Shown: positions 53,178-61,778 of the stretch, piece by piece
How positions within the stretch are numbered: position 1 is the stretch's first letter
Layout: the number at the start of each line of letters is the position of its first letter
Origin: Streptomyces sp. NBC_01306
Lineage (GTDB): Bacteria; Actinomycetota; Actinomycetes; Streptomycetales; Streptomycetaceae
Length of the DNA: 64,000 nucleotides
Direction of reading: 5' to 3'
Assembly: GCF_026340465.1 (NCBI RefSeq)
Contig: NZ_JAPEPC010000001.1
Location: 6,711,501-6,775,500 of the forward strand
Notes under the pieces: generated by a model
The model's input: the letters and a program-made list of their open reading frames with translations, nothing else
Databases searched by the model: none
Told to the model about the DNA's origin: nothing
Translations under genes and position numbers: made by a program

Positions 53178-53396
53178 CTAGGCCTCGGGCACCGAGGCCA
53201 GGAAGCAGGTCCAGGCGCCCGCTCCGAAGAGCAGCGCCGGGTGGTTCACGCGCTTGGAGTCACGGACGGCCAGCAGACCGCCGTCGAGTAACGCGGTCTC
53301 GACGCAGTTGTTCATTCCGGTGCTGCGGCTGCTGCGCCGCCACCTCGCGCCGTTCAGAGAAGTACTGGAAGGGACGTTCGCAGGACGTGCGGACAT
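53178..53396 (-). CDS. DUF397 protein
   Basis: A 72-aa DUF397 protein with the family pattern RWRRSSRS, CVETALLDGG and VRDSKRVNHPALLF. These small proteins accompany XRE/DUF5753 regulators in Streptomyces and are thought to modulate them. It follows the XRE gene by 9 bp on the same strand. Confidence 0.9.
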   Translation of the reverse strand: MSARPANVPSSTSLNGARWRRSSRSTGMNNCVETALLDGGLLAVRDSKRVNHPALLFGAGAWTCFLASVPEA

Positions 53397-53405
53397 GATG
53401 CCTCC

Positions 53406-54263
53406 CTAGACGCCGTCATCGATCCCGGCGATGAGATCCAACGATTCCTGCTGCGGAAGGGCGCGCGCCTGGATCCTGCGGAACGCGGCGCTGTACGCCT
53501 TGAGGTCTTCTTTCCGTTCCAGATATCGGCTACTCATCAAATGGTCGAGAACGACCACATCCAGATCAATCATGTTCGAAAAAGAGAAGATTGTGAAAGA
53601 GCCGGTGAGTCCGATGTGCCCTCCGGCGGCGAACGGCATGACCTGCAACCGCACATGGGGCAGCCGGGCGACCTCCCGGACATGCCGTAACTGCTCCGCC
53701 ATCACCCCGCGCCCGCCCATCCGGCGGTGCAGAGCCGCTTCGTCGACGACCGCGCTCAGCTCCAGCGGCGGATCCGCCTCCAGCACCCGCTGCCGTGCCA
53801 GCCGCACATCGACCAGCGAGTCCACGGTCCGGGCCGGCAGCCCGTCGAGCGAGGCCCGGGTGACCGCCTTCGCGTAGCCGGGTGTCTGCAGCAGGCCGGG
53901 CACCACCGATGTCTCGAAGGTGTGCGCCGTGCACGCCTGGGACTCCAGCCTGATGAAGTCCCGGTACTGGGCGGGCAGCAGACGCCGGTAGGTGTGCGAC
54001 CAGTCGGCGCTCTCGTCGGCCCCCGCACCGCACAGCGCCTCCAGGAGTTCGCGCTGCGCCGCGTCCCGCACGCCGTACGCATCGAGCAGCAGGGCCACAT
54101 CCGACGGCTTCACACCACTGCGCCCGGTCTCGATCCTGCTCACCTTCGACTGGTGCCAGCCCGCGAGCCGGGCCGCCGCCGCGCTGGTCAGACCCGCCAG
54201 GACGCGCAGCCGGCGCAGCTCGGCACCGAGTTTGACGCGGCGCACCGCGGGGCTGCTCCGCAC
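53406..54263 (-). CDS. XRE-type regulator with DUF5753 (WhiJ-like)
   Basis: A 285-aa regulator with an N-terminal helix-turn-helix (LTSAAAARLAGWHQSKVSRI) and a C-terminal DUF5753 effector domain (about 100-280, LESQACTAHTFETSVVPGLL). I use the GTG at 54263 with GGAGGGAG upstream instead of the TTG at 54296. With the DUF397 gene and the divergent ATP-binding protein it makes the trio known from whiJ- and abaA-like loci, which affect development and antibiotic production. Confidence 0.9.
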   Translation of the reverse strand: MRSSPAVRRVKLGAELRRLRVLAGLTSAAAARLAGWHQSKVSRIETGRSGVKPSDVALLLDAYGVRDAAQRELLEALCGAGADESADWSHTYRRLLPAQYRDFIRLESQACTAHTFETSVVPGLLQTPGYAKAVTRASLDGLPARTVDSLVDVRLARQRVLEADPPLELSAVVDEAALHRRMGGRGVMAEQLRHVREVARLPHVRLQVMPFAAGGHIGLTGSFTIFSFSNMIDLDVVVLDHLMSSRYLERKEDLKAYSAAFRRIQARALPQQESLDLIAGIDDGV

Positions 54264-54496
54264 CGTGTTCTCCCTCCGGCCGGCCGTTTCTGCCAACGTG
54301 CCATTCCGGCCGTCAAATACGGTCTTCCGTCGCAGAGTTCATCACTTTGAGCGACAGATATATGCACATCTTTGTGGATGGCCGGTACTGCGGTCACTAT
54401 GAGTGTCACGCTCGCACGAAGCGCCACCTGAGGCCGTCTCGAAGTCCATCCGTCACGAGACCTGCGCCGGCAGCGGTGGGAAAGGGACAGGCCGTC

Positions 54497-54928
54497 ATGG
54501 CAGACCACCAGGAAGCTTCCGTTACCCTGCCGAGCGAGCCGGCTTCGGTCCCGGCCGCCCGGACGTTCGTGGCCCGTGTGCTCACCGGTTGGGGGCTGCC
54601 TCCCGACGCGGAGCTGGCGGACACCATCCGGCTGATCGTCTCGGAGCTGGCGACCAACGCGGTGCAGCACACCTTCGGCGCGTCCCCCACCTTCACGGTG
54701 CAGGCCGTCCTGGAGCGGGACGAGCGGCTGTGTGTCGGCGTGACCGACAGCCATCCGCGCTGGCCCCAGCGGCTGCCCGCGGCGGTGCAGCAGGACAACG
54801 GCCGGGGCATGGTCATCATCCGCTGGCTGGCGGCCGAGAACGGCGGCCGGCTGTCGGTCACTCCGACGCGGGACGGCGGCAAGACCGTATGGATCGCCCT
54901 GCCCTGGACCGCCGTGGTCCAGGGCTGA
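54497..54928 (+). CDS. RsbW-like ATP-binding protein
   Basis: A 143-aa HATPase_c protein with the N box LIVSELATNAVQH and the G1 region DNGRGMVIIRWLA. It is of the anti-sigma-factor/RsbW type abundant in Streptomyces. ATG 54497 has AAAGGGACAG upstream; a longer frame to 54347 seems untranslated. Its place beside the XRE/DUF397 pair suggests a regulatory partner, not a classical sensor kinase. Confidence 0.85.
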   Translation: MADHQEASVTLPSEPASVPAARTFVARVLTGWGLPPDAELADTIRLIVSELATNAVQHTFGASPTFTVQAVLERDERLCVGVTDSHPRWPQRLPAAVQQDNGRGMVIIRWLAAENGGRLSVTPTRDGGKTVWIALPWTAVVQG

Positions 54929-54959
54929 ACGAACCCGCACCCGCCGACCGCTCCCGGCT

Positions 54960-55433
54960 TCAGCCCACCCGGCCGTACCAGACGCTGTGGGACCAGATCC
55001 TCTCCAGCCTGACCACGGCGCCGGTCTTGGGGGAGTGCCAGATCTTCCCGTGCCCGGCGTAGATGCCGACGTGGTAGACGCTCCGGCCGTAGTGGAAGAA
55101 CACCAGGTCACCGCGGTGCCGCCAGGAGGACGGGATATGGCGTACGCGGTTGTACTGCGCCTGGGCGGTGCGGGGCAGCTCTTTGCCCGCCTGTTTGTAC
55201 GAGTAGAGCGTGAGCCCCGAGCAGTCGAACCGTGATGGCCCCGCCGCCCCCCACTGATAGGGCGATCCCTTCTTGGAGGCCGCGATCTGCACGGCCCGGG
55301 CGGCGTGCGCGGCGGCTTGGGCCTCCACGGTCGCGCCCGGTACCAGCGAGGTCCCCGCGACTGTGGCGAGGGTGAGGGCCGAGGCTGTTCCGGCCCGGGC
55401 GAGGAGAGACGGGATATGAATCTGCGCAGTCAT
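54960..55433 (-). CDS. Secreted NlpC/P60 peptidoglycan hydrolase
   Basis: A 157-aa protein with an N-terminal hydrophobic signal-like segment (ASALTLATVAGTSLVPGA, about 15-35) and an NlpC/P60 domain. The catalytic Cys is in FDCSGLTLYSY, His in VYHVGIYAG and a third polar residue follows. It should cut peptide stems of the cell wall. A probable c-di-AMP riboswitch precedes it, which fits other Streptomyces cell-wall hydrolases. Confidence 0.9.
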   Translation of the reverse strand: MTAQIHIPSLLARAGTASALTLATVAGTSLVPGATVEAQAAAHAARAVQIAASKKGSPYQWGAAGPSRFDCSGLTLYSYKQAGKELPRTAQAQYNRVRHIPSSWRHRGDLVFFHYGRSVYHVGIYAGHGKIWHSPKTGAVVRLERIWSHSVWYGRVG

Positions 55434-55447
55434 GCGCAACCCTTCGC

Positions 55448-55600
55448 AAACCGCCTGTGAAAGATGACCTGTCGGGTTCGGGCCGGCGAAGTTGCCCGGC
55501 CGCCGGGCAGGTTGACCGACTGATCAAGTCGGCCGTCCCGCCAGGCGGCTTCACCCCGAGGAGCGACGTCGCTGTCGCTCCGGACTGCCTGGGTCCTCCA
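55448..55600 (-). ncRNA. Probable ydaO-type c-di-AMP riboswitch
   Basis: Read on the minus strand, the leader of the NlpC/P60 gene contains CGGGGTGAAGCC (about 55546-55557) and, about 80 nt later, CCGAACCCGACAGGTCATC followed by AGGCGG (55451-55456). These are the two conserved halves of the actinobacterial ydaO-yuaA motif, in the right order and about 20 nt before the start codon. The outer limits are estimated. In Streptomyces these switches turn down cell-wall hydrolase genes when c-di-AMP is high. Confidence 0.7.
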
Positions 55601-56374
55601 CTCCTGCCGATCCACTCGTGTCGACCAGACATCCGGGTGCGGCGGCAGGACTCGGCGTCCGCCCGGACCGCCCCGCCGTGGTGGCGGGGGCTTGTCGTCT
55701 CCCGGATCTTCACTCATGGCATGGCCGATTCCGGGCTGACCGCGCCGATTTGTGATGCTTCGGGGTCACTGGCCTGTTCGAGTGGACGCTGCGGGCACCG
55801 GGCCGGGGGATTACCTGGGCGTACGGCCCTCACCTGGGGCGCAGCAGGCGGACCGGGCGGCGTGCCGGTGCGATGCGCAACTCGTCGCGGCCACTGGATC
55901 GCCGCCTGTCTAAGCCTTCCGGGGGGCGCCCATCGGTGTACTGGCAGCCGCCGAAAGGTGGATCCGGGACTTCCCCTGTGCGGAGATGCCGGTACGGATG
56001 CCGGTGCGGAGGCTGCGTAGTCCGGGTGTCCGCGCGGATGGCACCCGCTCGCAGCAGGGTTGACGCACGGTCACCCCGGTGGGGTGCATACGCACCGGAT
56101 GCCCCGCGGAGGCGAGTTCACCCGGTATCGGCAACTCATCCTGGAATGGCTGTAGTTCACCTGACGCCGGCCAACTTCACCGACGTCGCTCCGCGTTGGG
56201 TGCGAGGGGCCAACCGGGTGCGTTGCACCGCTCACCGGGACCGCCCTCTCCGCATTTCGGGTTGGCAAAGAACACCCATGCGCCCTGTTGTCAGGGACCG
56301 TTCACGAGAAAGGATCCCCGGTACGTACTGGAGAGCGCCGGACGAACGGCGCTTCGCACAGGGGGAGGTACCAC
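55601..56374. other. Long intergenic region before the tripeptidyl aminopeptidase gene
   Basis: About 770 bp carry no gene I can support: the open frames here have no family signature and poor starts. It must contain the promoter of the aminopeptidase gene. Scattered GTTCACC-like motifs (56116, 56155, 56175) were noted but have the wrong spacing for PHO boxes. Confidence 0.5.
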
Positions 56375-57952
56375 GTGAGACGCACCGCAGTGCTCGGCTC
56401 GGCCGGCGCTCTGGCCGCGGCGACTCTCATAGCGGGCGCCATGGCGGCGCCGTCGGCCACCGCCGACGGCCGCGGCCACGCAGGCTCGGAGGCACACGGC
56501 GCGGCCGTCGCCGCCGCGCGGGCGGCGAAAGCGGGGATCGACTGGCGGGACTGTCCTGCGGACTGGGCGCTCGCGAAGCCGATCCAGTGCGGCTGGGTGA
56601 CCGTGCCGGTCGACTACGCGCACCCGGACGGCCGGACGATCAAGCTGGCGGTGGACCGGGCGCTGAGCACCGGCACGAAGTCGCAGCGGCAGGGCTCCCT
56701 CGTCTACAACCCCGGCGGCCCCGGCGCTTCGGGGATGCGCTTCCCCGCCAGGACGACCACCGGGAGCGCGCTCTGGGTCAACACCGCCAAGGCGTACGAC
56801 TTCGTGGGCTTCGACCCGCGCGGTGTGGGCCACTCGGCGCCGGTCTCCTGCATCGACCCGCAGAAGTACGTCAGCGCCCCCAAGCCCGACCCGGTCCCGG
56901 ACAGCGCGGCCGACAAGCGGGTCCAGCGCAAGCTCGCGGCGCAGTACGCGGACGGCTGTGAGCAGCGCAGCGGTGCGATGCTCCCGTACCTGACCACGCC
57001 GAACTCGGCGCGTGACCTCGACGTCATCAGGGCGGCGCTCGGCGAGAAGAAGCTCAACTACCTGGGTGTCTCCTACGGGACCTATCTCGGCGCGGTGTAC
57101 GGAACGCTCTTCCCGGGCCATGTCCGCCGGATGATCGTGGACAGTGTGGTCGACCCGAAGAAGTCGAACATCTGGTACCAGGCCAACCTCAACCAGGACG
57201 TCGCCTTCCAGGGCCGCTGGCACGACTGGCAGAACTGGGTCGCCGCGAACGACGCCGCCTTCCATATCGGGAAGACGGCGGACGCCGTCGAGCAGCAGTG
57301 GGTGAAGCTGCGGGCCACGGCGAAGAAGCACCCGATCGGTGGGGTCGTGGGCCCCGCCGAGCTGCTCGGGTTCTTCCAGAACGCGCCGTACTACGACTCC
57401 TCCTGGGCGCCGGTCGCCAAGGCCTGGAGTCAGTACCTCGCCGGTGATCCGCAGCCGCTGATCGATGCCGCAGGGCCCGATATGTCGGACACCGCGGGCA
57501 ATATCTCGGCGGAGAACGGCACCGCCGTCTACACCGCGGTCGAGTGCGCCGATGCCAAGTGGCCCACCGACTGGCGGACATGGGACCGGGACAACACCCG
57601 GCTCAACAAGGACTATCCGTTCCTCACCTGGTCCAACGCCTGGATGAACCTGCCGTGCGCCACCTGGCCCGCGAAGCAGCAGACCCCGGTGAACGTCCGG
57701 ACGGGCAAGGGGCTCCCGCCGGTGCTGATCGTGCAGTCGACCCGTGACGCGGCCACGCCCTTCCAGGGGGCCGTCGACCTGCACCAGCGCTTCAAGGGCT
57801 CACGTCTCATCATCGAGAAGGGCGCCGGATCGCACGGGGTGACCGGTCTGGTCAACCCGTGCATCAACACCCGGGTGGACAGCTATCTGCTCACCGGCAG
57901 CACCGACCGCCACGACGTGACGTGCGCCCCGCACGCCACACCGACGCCGTAA
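56375..57952 (+). CDS. Secreted tripeptidyl aminopeptidase (Tap/SlpD type)
   Basis: A 525-aa alpha/beta hydrolase of family S33 with a signal peptide ending near ATADG (about residue 30). It has the oxyanion region LVYNPGGPGASGM, the nucleophile elbow YLGVSYGTYLGAVYG and a C-terminal hydrolase segment with VLIVQSTRDAATPF and the catalytic His in GAGSHGV. GTG 56375 follows GGGGGAGG. Streptomyces Tap and SlpD/SlpE enzymes remove tripeptides from secreted proteins, including the SSI inhibitor; an SSI-like gene lies 2 kb downstream. Confidence 0.9.
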   Translation: MRRTAVLGSAGALAAATLIAGAMAAPSATADGRGHAGSEAHGAAVAAARAAKAGIDWRDCPADWALAKPIQCGWVTVPVDYAHPDGRTIKLAVDRALSTGTKSQRQGSLVYNPGGPGASGMRFPARTTTGSALWVNTAKAYDFVGFDPRGVGHSAPVSCIDPQKYVSAPKPDPVPDSAADKRVQRKLAAQYADGCEQRSGAMLPYLTTPNSARDLDVIRAALGEKKLNYLGVSYGTYLGAVYGTLFPGHVRRMIVDSVVDPKKSNIWYQANLNQDVAFQGRWHDWQNWVAANDAAFHIGKTADAVEQQWVKLRATAKKHPIGGVVGPAELLGFFQNAPYYDSSWAPVAKAWSQYLAGDPQPLIDAAGPDMSDTAGNISAENGTAVYTAVECADAKWPTDWRTWDRDNTRLNKDYPFLTWSNAWMNLPCATWPAKQQTPVNVRTGKGLPPVLIVQSTRDAATPFQGAVDLHQRFKGSRLIIEKGAGSHGVTGLVNPCINTRVDSYLLTGSTDRHDVTCAPHATPTP

Positions 57953-57962
57953 CGGCCCGCGC

Positions 57963-57993
57963 CTGGGGAACCGCTTGTTCAGCGGTTCCCCAG
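57963..57993. terminator. Hairpin between convergent aminopeptidase and epimerase genes
   Basis: Perfect 13-bp arms CTGGGGAACCGCT (57963-57975) and AGCGGTTCCCCAG (57981-57993) close a 5-nt loop. The stop codon of the epimerase gene is at 57979-57981, so the hairpin uses its last codons. Confidence 0.75.
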
Positions 57994-59016
57994 CCAGGCG
58001 TCCTCCGCCGCGTAGTCGAAGAGATCGAGATGCGGGTCGTACGTCTTCGCCATCGCGGGGAAGGCCTCACGCCAGTCCCGGCCCCGGAGCCGGCCCGCTA
58101 TCCACTCCACGGTCTCGGGCAGCGACTCGGCGTACCCGGTCACCGGGCGGTAGCCCAACTCCCGCTCGGCGGCCGACATGTCGTACACCACGGGGTGGTC
58201 GACGCCCCACGGGGTCATGCCCATGTCGGAGCGCCCCTCGACCAGCACCAGCCGGCTCCGTACGCCCATGGCCTCGTCGATGGCCGCGCTGATCCCGGCG
58301 ACCGTGGGCACCTCGGGGTCACCGCCGTTCAGCACCCGCGCCCCCGGGCGCAGCGCCGCCAGCCGGATCATCTCGGCGAGGTTGGAGACATGCACCGGAT
58401 GGAAGCGGCTCCGCCCGCCGTGGGCCAGGATCCGCACCGGACGGCCGTCGAGAGCGCGCTTGACGAAGTACAGCTCACGCGGGGACCGGCCGTGCGGACC
58501 GTGGATCGCGCCCGCGCGCACCAGCGTGACGGGCAGGGCCCCGGCGGCCGCCAGCAGTTCCCGTTCCAGCGCCACCTTGCGGGTGCCGTACGTGGCCGGG
58601 CCCGCCTCGACCGTGAGGTGACTCTCGGGGACCGGCACCGGAAGGCGCGGAAAGCCGTCCGGCTCGTCCTGGGTGTCGAAACTGCGCCCGTCGGCGTCCG
58701 CGTACACCGCGCCGCTGGAGATCACCACCGCCGAGCCGATCCGGTCCGCGAGGCCGGTCAGCTGCCGGGCGTGGTCCGCTCCGAACGCGACCATGTCGAC
58801 CAGTACGTCACAGCCGTCTCCCAGGGCCTGTGACAGCTCACCCTCGCTGTCCCGGTCGACGCGCACCGTACGCACGTCATCCGGCCAGCTGTCGTCGCGG
58901 CCCGCCCCGCGCGAAGCGGCCCGTACCTCCCATCCGTCCGAGACGAGCGCGCGCACTGCCGCGCGCCCGATCTGCCCAGTGGCTCCGAGTACGAAGACGC
59001 TTCCTCTGCTGCTCAT
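57979..59016 (-). CDS. NAD-dependent epimerase/dehydratase family protein
   Basis: A 345-aa extended SDR-like protein with VFVLGATGQIGRAAVRALV at the start and a YGTRKVALE segment (YxxxK) near residue 150, then the substrate-side HPVHVSNLAEMI. Members reduce or epimerise nucleotide sugars or act as atypical reductases; the reaction is unknown. ATG 59016 is chosen; the longer frame has no homology. Confidence 0.8.
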   Translation of the reverse strand: MSSRGSVFVLGATGQIGRAAVRALVSDGWEVRAASRGAGRDDSWPDDVRTVRVDRDSEGELSQALGDGCDVLVDMVAFGADHARQLTGLADRIGSAVVISSGAVYADADGRSFDTQDEPDGFPRLPVPVPESHLTVEAGPATYGTRKVALERELLAAAGALPVTLVRAGAIHGPHGRSPRELYFVKRALDGRPVRILAHGGRSRFHPVHVSNLAEMIRLAALRPGARVLNGGDPEVPTVAGISAAIDEAMGVRSRLVLVEGRSDMGMTPWGVDHPVVYDMSAAERELGYRPVTGYAESLPETVEWIAGRLRGRDWREAFPAMAKTYDPHLDLFDYAAEDAWLGNR

Positions 59017-59081
59017 GCCGCCGACGCTACGGCGGGTGTTCCGGTCCGGGCCAGACGGTTCTGCCGACAGCCGATCCGGTG

Positions 59082-59786
59082 TCAGCGCGGCTTCCTCGGC
59101 GGCTTCTTCGCCTGTGCGGCGGCCTTCACGTCCGCGGCGTACGCGTCGACGTACTCCTGGCCGGAGAGCCCGAGCACCGCGTACATGATCTCGTCCGTGA
59201 CGGCCCGCAGCGCCACCTTCTCGTTCTCCAGCCCCGCGTAGCGGCTGAAGTCCAGTGGCTTCCCGAAGCGGATCGTCACCCGCCTGATCTTCGGCATCCG
59301 CTGGCCGGGCGGCTGGATCTCGAAGGTGCCCACCATGGCGCACGGCACCACCGGAACGCGGCCCTGGATGGCCATCACCGCGACGCCGACCTTGCCCTTG
59401 TAGAGCCTGCCGTCGTGCGAGCGGGTGCCTTCCGGATAGATCCCGAGCAGTTCACCCCGGCCGAGCACGCCGAGCCCCTCACGGACCGCGGCTCTGCCCG
59501 CTTCCCGGCCCGACCGGTCCACCGGGATCTGGCCGATGCTGCGGAAGAAGGCAGCCGTCAGCCGGCCCTTGATGCCGGGCCCGGTGAAGTACTCCTGCTT
59601 GGCGAGAAAGGTGATGCGACGGCTGAGGACGACCGGCATCAGGAAGTGGTCGGAGAAGGACAGATGGTTGCCCGCGACGATCGCGGCGCCGTCCTCCGGG
59701 ATGTGTTCGAGCCCTTCGATCCTCGGCCGGAACAGCAGCCTCAGCAGCGGCCCCAGAACGGCATATTTCAGGACGTAGTAGAACAA
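59082..59786 (-). CDS. 1-acyl-sn-glycerol-3-phosphate acyltransferase
   Basis: A 234-aa PlsC-type acyltransferase with a hydrophobic N-terminus (FYYVLKYAVLGPLLRLLF), the catalytic NHLSFSDH (HxxxxD) and the acceptor motif YPEGTRSHDGRLYKGK. It makes phosphatidic acid at the membrane. The TTG at 59786 follows GGGGAGG at a rather long distance; no better start is present. The C-terminus is Lys/Pro-rich. Confidence 0.85.
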   Translation of the reverse strand: MFYYVLKYAVLGPLLRLLFRPRIEGLEHIPEDGAAIVAGNHLSFSDHFLMPVVLSRRITFLAKQEYFTGPGIKGRLTAAFFRSIGQIPVDRSGREAGRAAVREGLGVLGRGELLGIYPEGTRSHDGRLYKGKVGVAVMAIQGRVPVVPCAMVGTFEIQPPGQRMPKIRRVTIRFGKPLDFSRYAGLENEKVALRAVTDEIMYAVLGLSGQEYVDAYAADVKAAAQAKKPPRKPR

Positions 59787-60054
59787 TCGCGGTACCGCCT
59801 CCCCGTCGCCCCGTGCCCACGCACAGTAGCCGCCGCACCGTCTGATGCGGAACCCGTGCGCCCCTCGCCCGTCACTCCCGGTCCCCGTCCGGCAGCGGCC
59901 GGAGCCGTCTGCTCCTGACCGGAACCGGCGGGCGGCCGTCCGGGTGCCGGATCCGCGTCCGTACGGGTGGCCGGGCGGCGTGGTGGCTTGCCGCCGGGCC
60001 GGGTGGCCGGGTGCTCTGGCCTCCCACCCTCGTGCCGAGTTCCAGGAGGCCCGG

Positions 60055-60453
60055 ATGCGCCCCCGTACGATGTCCGCCGCAGCGGCCCTGCTCGCCTTCG
60101 CCGCGGCTGTGCCCGCGCAGGCAGCCGGTACGCCGCCCATCCGCCCGGCCGGACTCGTCCTCTCCGTCGCATCGCAGACGCACCCCGACCGGGACCGCAG
60201 CGTGCTGCTCCGGTGCGCACCGGAGCAGAGCGACGGCTCGCACCCGGAAGCCGCAGCCGCGTGCCGGGCACTCGACCTGGCGGGTGGCAGCTTCGACCGT
60301 CTCGCAGGGGAGCCCCGGGCCTGCACCCGGCAGTCCGATCCGGTCACGGTCACCGTCGGCGGGACCTGGGGCGGCCGCCCCACCCACTGGGACCGGACGT
60401 TCGCCAACGCCTGCTCGCTCGACGCGGCGACCGGCCCGGTCTTCCGCTTCTGA
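60055..60453 (+). CDS. SSI-family secreted protease inhibitor
   Basis: A 132-aa protein with a signal peptide (AAALLAFAAAVPAQAA) and an SSI-type core: four cysteines, LRCAPEQSDGSHPEAAAAC, VTVTVGGTWGGR and the C-terminal FANACSLDAATGPVFRF. In the reactive loop, CTRQSDPV aligns with CPMVYDPV of the prototype, giving Arg at P1, so trypsin-like proteases are the likely targets. The ATG 60055 follows CAGGAGG. SSI proteins are secreted as dimers and control extracellular proteases of the colony. Confidence 0.85.
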   Translation: MRPRTMSAAAALLAFAAAVPAQAAGTPPIRPAGLVLSVASQTHPDRDRSVLLRCAPEQSDGSHPEAAAACRALDLAGGSFDRLAGEPRACTRQSDPVTVTVGGTWGGRPTHWDRTFANACSLDAATGPVFRF

Positions 60454-60487
60454 GCGGCTGGGCGTGCCGCCTCCACCGCCCCGCCGC

Positions 60488-60649
60488 TCAGCCGCTGCCG
60501 CGCGACGCGATCATGCCGACGGTCACCAGACCCAGCACCACCCAGCCGAACCACAGCCAGCCGTTGCTGCCTATCACCGCCGTGTATCCGGTCACCGTGA
60601 CCAGGGCTCCCACGGTGATGACACCCATCGTTTTCACAGAACCGGGCAT
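60488..60649 (-). CDS. 53-aa membrane protein
   Basis: A short gene with a perfect ribosome site (GGAGGAGG, 5 nt before ATG at 60649). The peptide has two hydrophobic helices (TMGVITVGALVTVTGYTAVI and WLWFGWVVLGLVTVGMIA) and a short basic tail. I do not recognise the family. It is downstream of the CtaG-like gene in the opposite direction of the SSI gene, so it may be cotranscribed with ctaG. Confidence 0.65.
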   Translation of the reverse strand: MPGSVKTMGVITVGALVTVTGYTAVIGSNGWLWFGWVVLGLVTVGMIASRGSG

Positions 60650-60703
60650 GGCCCTCCTCCTCGGGGGTGGAGGGCCATCGTCGCCCGGCAGGGGCCTTCT
60701 CCG

Positions 60704-61672
60704 CTACTGGCCGCGTGCCTGGAGTGACGCCAGGTAGGCGTTGTAGGCGGCCAGCTCCTTGTCGCCGTTGCGGTCCTCGGCCCGGTCGGAGCGCCGCGAG
60801 ACGCGCTGCTCGGAGCCGTACCACTGGAAGACCAGGGCGATCAGGACCAGCACGGACGGGATCTCGCTGAACGCCCAGGCGATGCCGCCCGCGGCCGTCT
60901 GGTCGGAGAGCGCGTCGATCCCCAGTGAGGCGGAAGGGTGCTTGTACACCTGCACCATCGGCTCGCTCGCCATCATCAGTGCGATGCCGAAGAACGCGTG
61001 GAAGGGCATCCCGGCGAAGAGCTCCAGCATCCGCATGATGTAGCCCGGCCGGTGCGGCCCCGGGTCGATGCCCATGATCGGCCAGAAGAAGACCAGGCCC
61101 ACGAAGAGGAAGTGCACCATCATCACGATGTGCCCGGTCATCGAACCCATCAGGAAGTCGAAGAGCGGCGTGAAGTACAGGCCGTAGAGGCTGGCGATGA
61201 ACAGCGGGATGGTGAAAGCGGGATGCGTGACGATCCGCATGAAGCGGCTCTGGAGCAGCATCAGCAGCAGCTCCCGCGGCCCCTTCCGGTTGCCGCGGCC
61301 CGCGACCGGCAGTGCGCGCAGGGCCAGCGTCACCGGCGCGCCGAGCAGCAGCAGGATGGGGGAGAGCATGCTGATGATCATGTGCTGCACCATGTGCACG
61401 CTGAACATGACCATGCCGTAGTCGTTCAGTTTGGTGCACATCGTCAGGCCGACGGTCAGCACGCCGAGGACGAAGAGCGCGATCCGGTGGACCGGCCAGC
61501 TGTCGCCGCGCCGGCGCAGCCGCACCACGCCCCAGCCGTACAGCGCGAGCCCCACCAGACAGCTGATCAGGAAGAAGGGGTCCGCGGAGAATCCCAGCCC
61601 CCGTCCCAGCGTGAACGGCGGCAGATCCATGGTCATGCCGCCCATGGGCATGCCGTGCCCGCTGTGGTCCAT
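60704..61672 (-). CDS. CtaG-like cytochrome c oxidase assembly protein
   Basis: A 322-aa membrane protein with about seven helices and the caa3_CtaG pattern: HMVQHMIISMLSPILLLLGAP, FFWPIMGIDP and a His/Met-rich N-terminus (MDHSGHGMPMGGMTMD) suited to copper. The family assists oxidase assembly and copper supply. Its C-terminus is a charged tail. Confidence 0.9.
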   Translation of the reverse strand: MDHSGHGMPMGGMTMDLPPFTLGRGLGFSADPFFLISCLVGLALYGWGVVRLRRRGDSWPVHRIALFVLGVLTVGLTMCTKLNDYGMVMFSVHMVQHMIISMLSPILLLLGAPVTLALRALPVAGRGNRKGPRELLLMLLQSRFMRIVTHPAFTIPLFIASLYGLYFTPLFDFLMGSMTGHIVMMVHFLFVGLVFFWPIMGIDPGPHRPGYIMRMLELFAGMPFHAFFGIALMMASEPMVQVYKHPSASLGIDALSDQTAAGGIAWAFSEIPSVLVLIALVFQWYGSEQRVSRRSDRAEDRNGDKELAAYNAYLASLQARGQ

Positions 61673-61714
61673 CCACTCACTCCTGATTCGTGCCTGATGT
61701 CCGCACCAGACTAG

Positions 61715-61750
61715 AACTGCCCCCGGCCGCAGCTGCGGCCGGGGGCAGTT
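61715..61750. terminator. 36-bp perfect palindrome after pfkA
   Basis: The whole stretch 61715-61750 is a perfect inverted repeat, 18 bp per arm, centred on CAGCTG, 28 bp after the pfkA stop and 42 bp before the CtaG-like start on the same strand. It should end the pfkA transcript. Confidence 0.8.
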
Positions 61751-61778
61751 CGTACTGTATCGGGCGAATGGGGAACGT

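Noticed and set aside
56116..56185. PHO boxes (GTTCACC-like direct repeats)
   Set aside because: The three units are 39 and 20 nt apart, not the 11-nt or 22-nt phasing of PhoP sites.
55457..56300. Protein genes in the long gap before the aminopeptidase
   Set aside because: Open frames there lack family motifs, have no good ribosome sites and overlap the riboswitch leader on the other strand.
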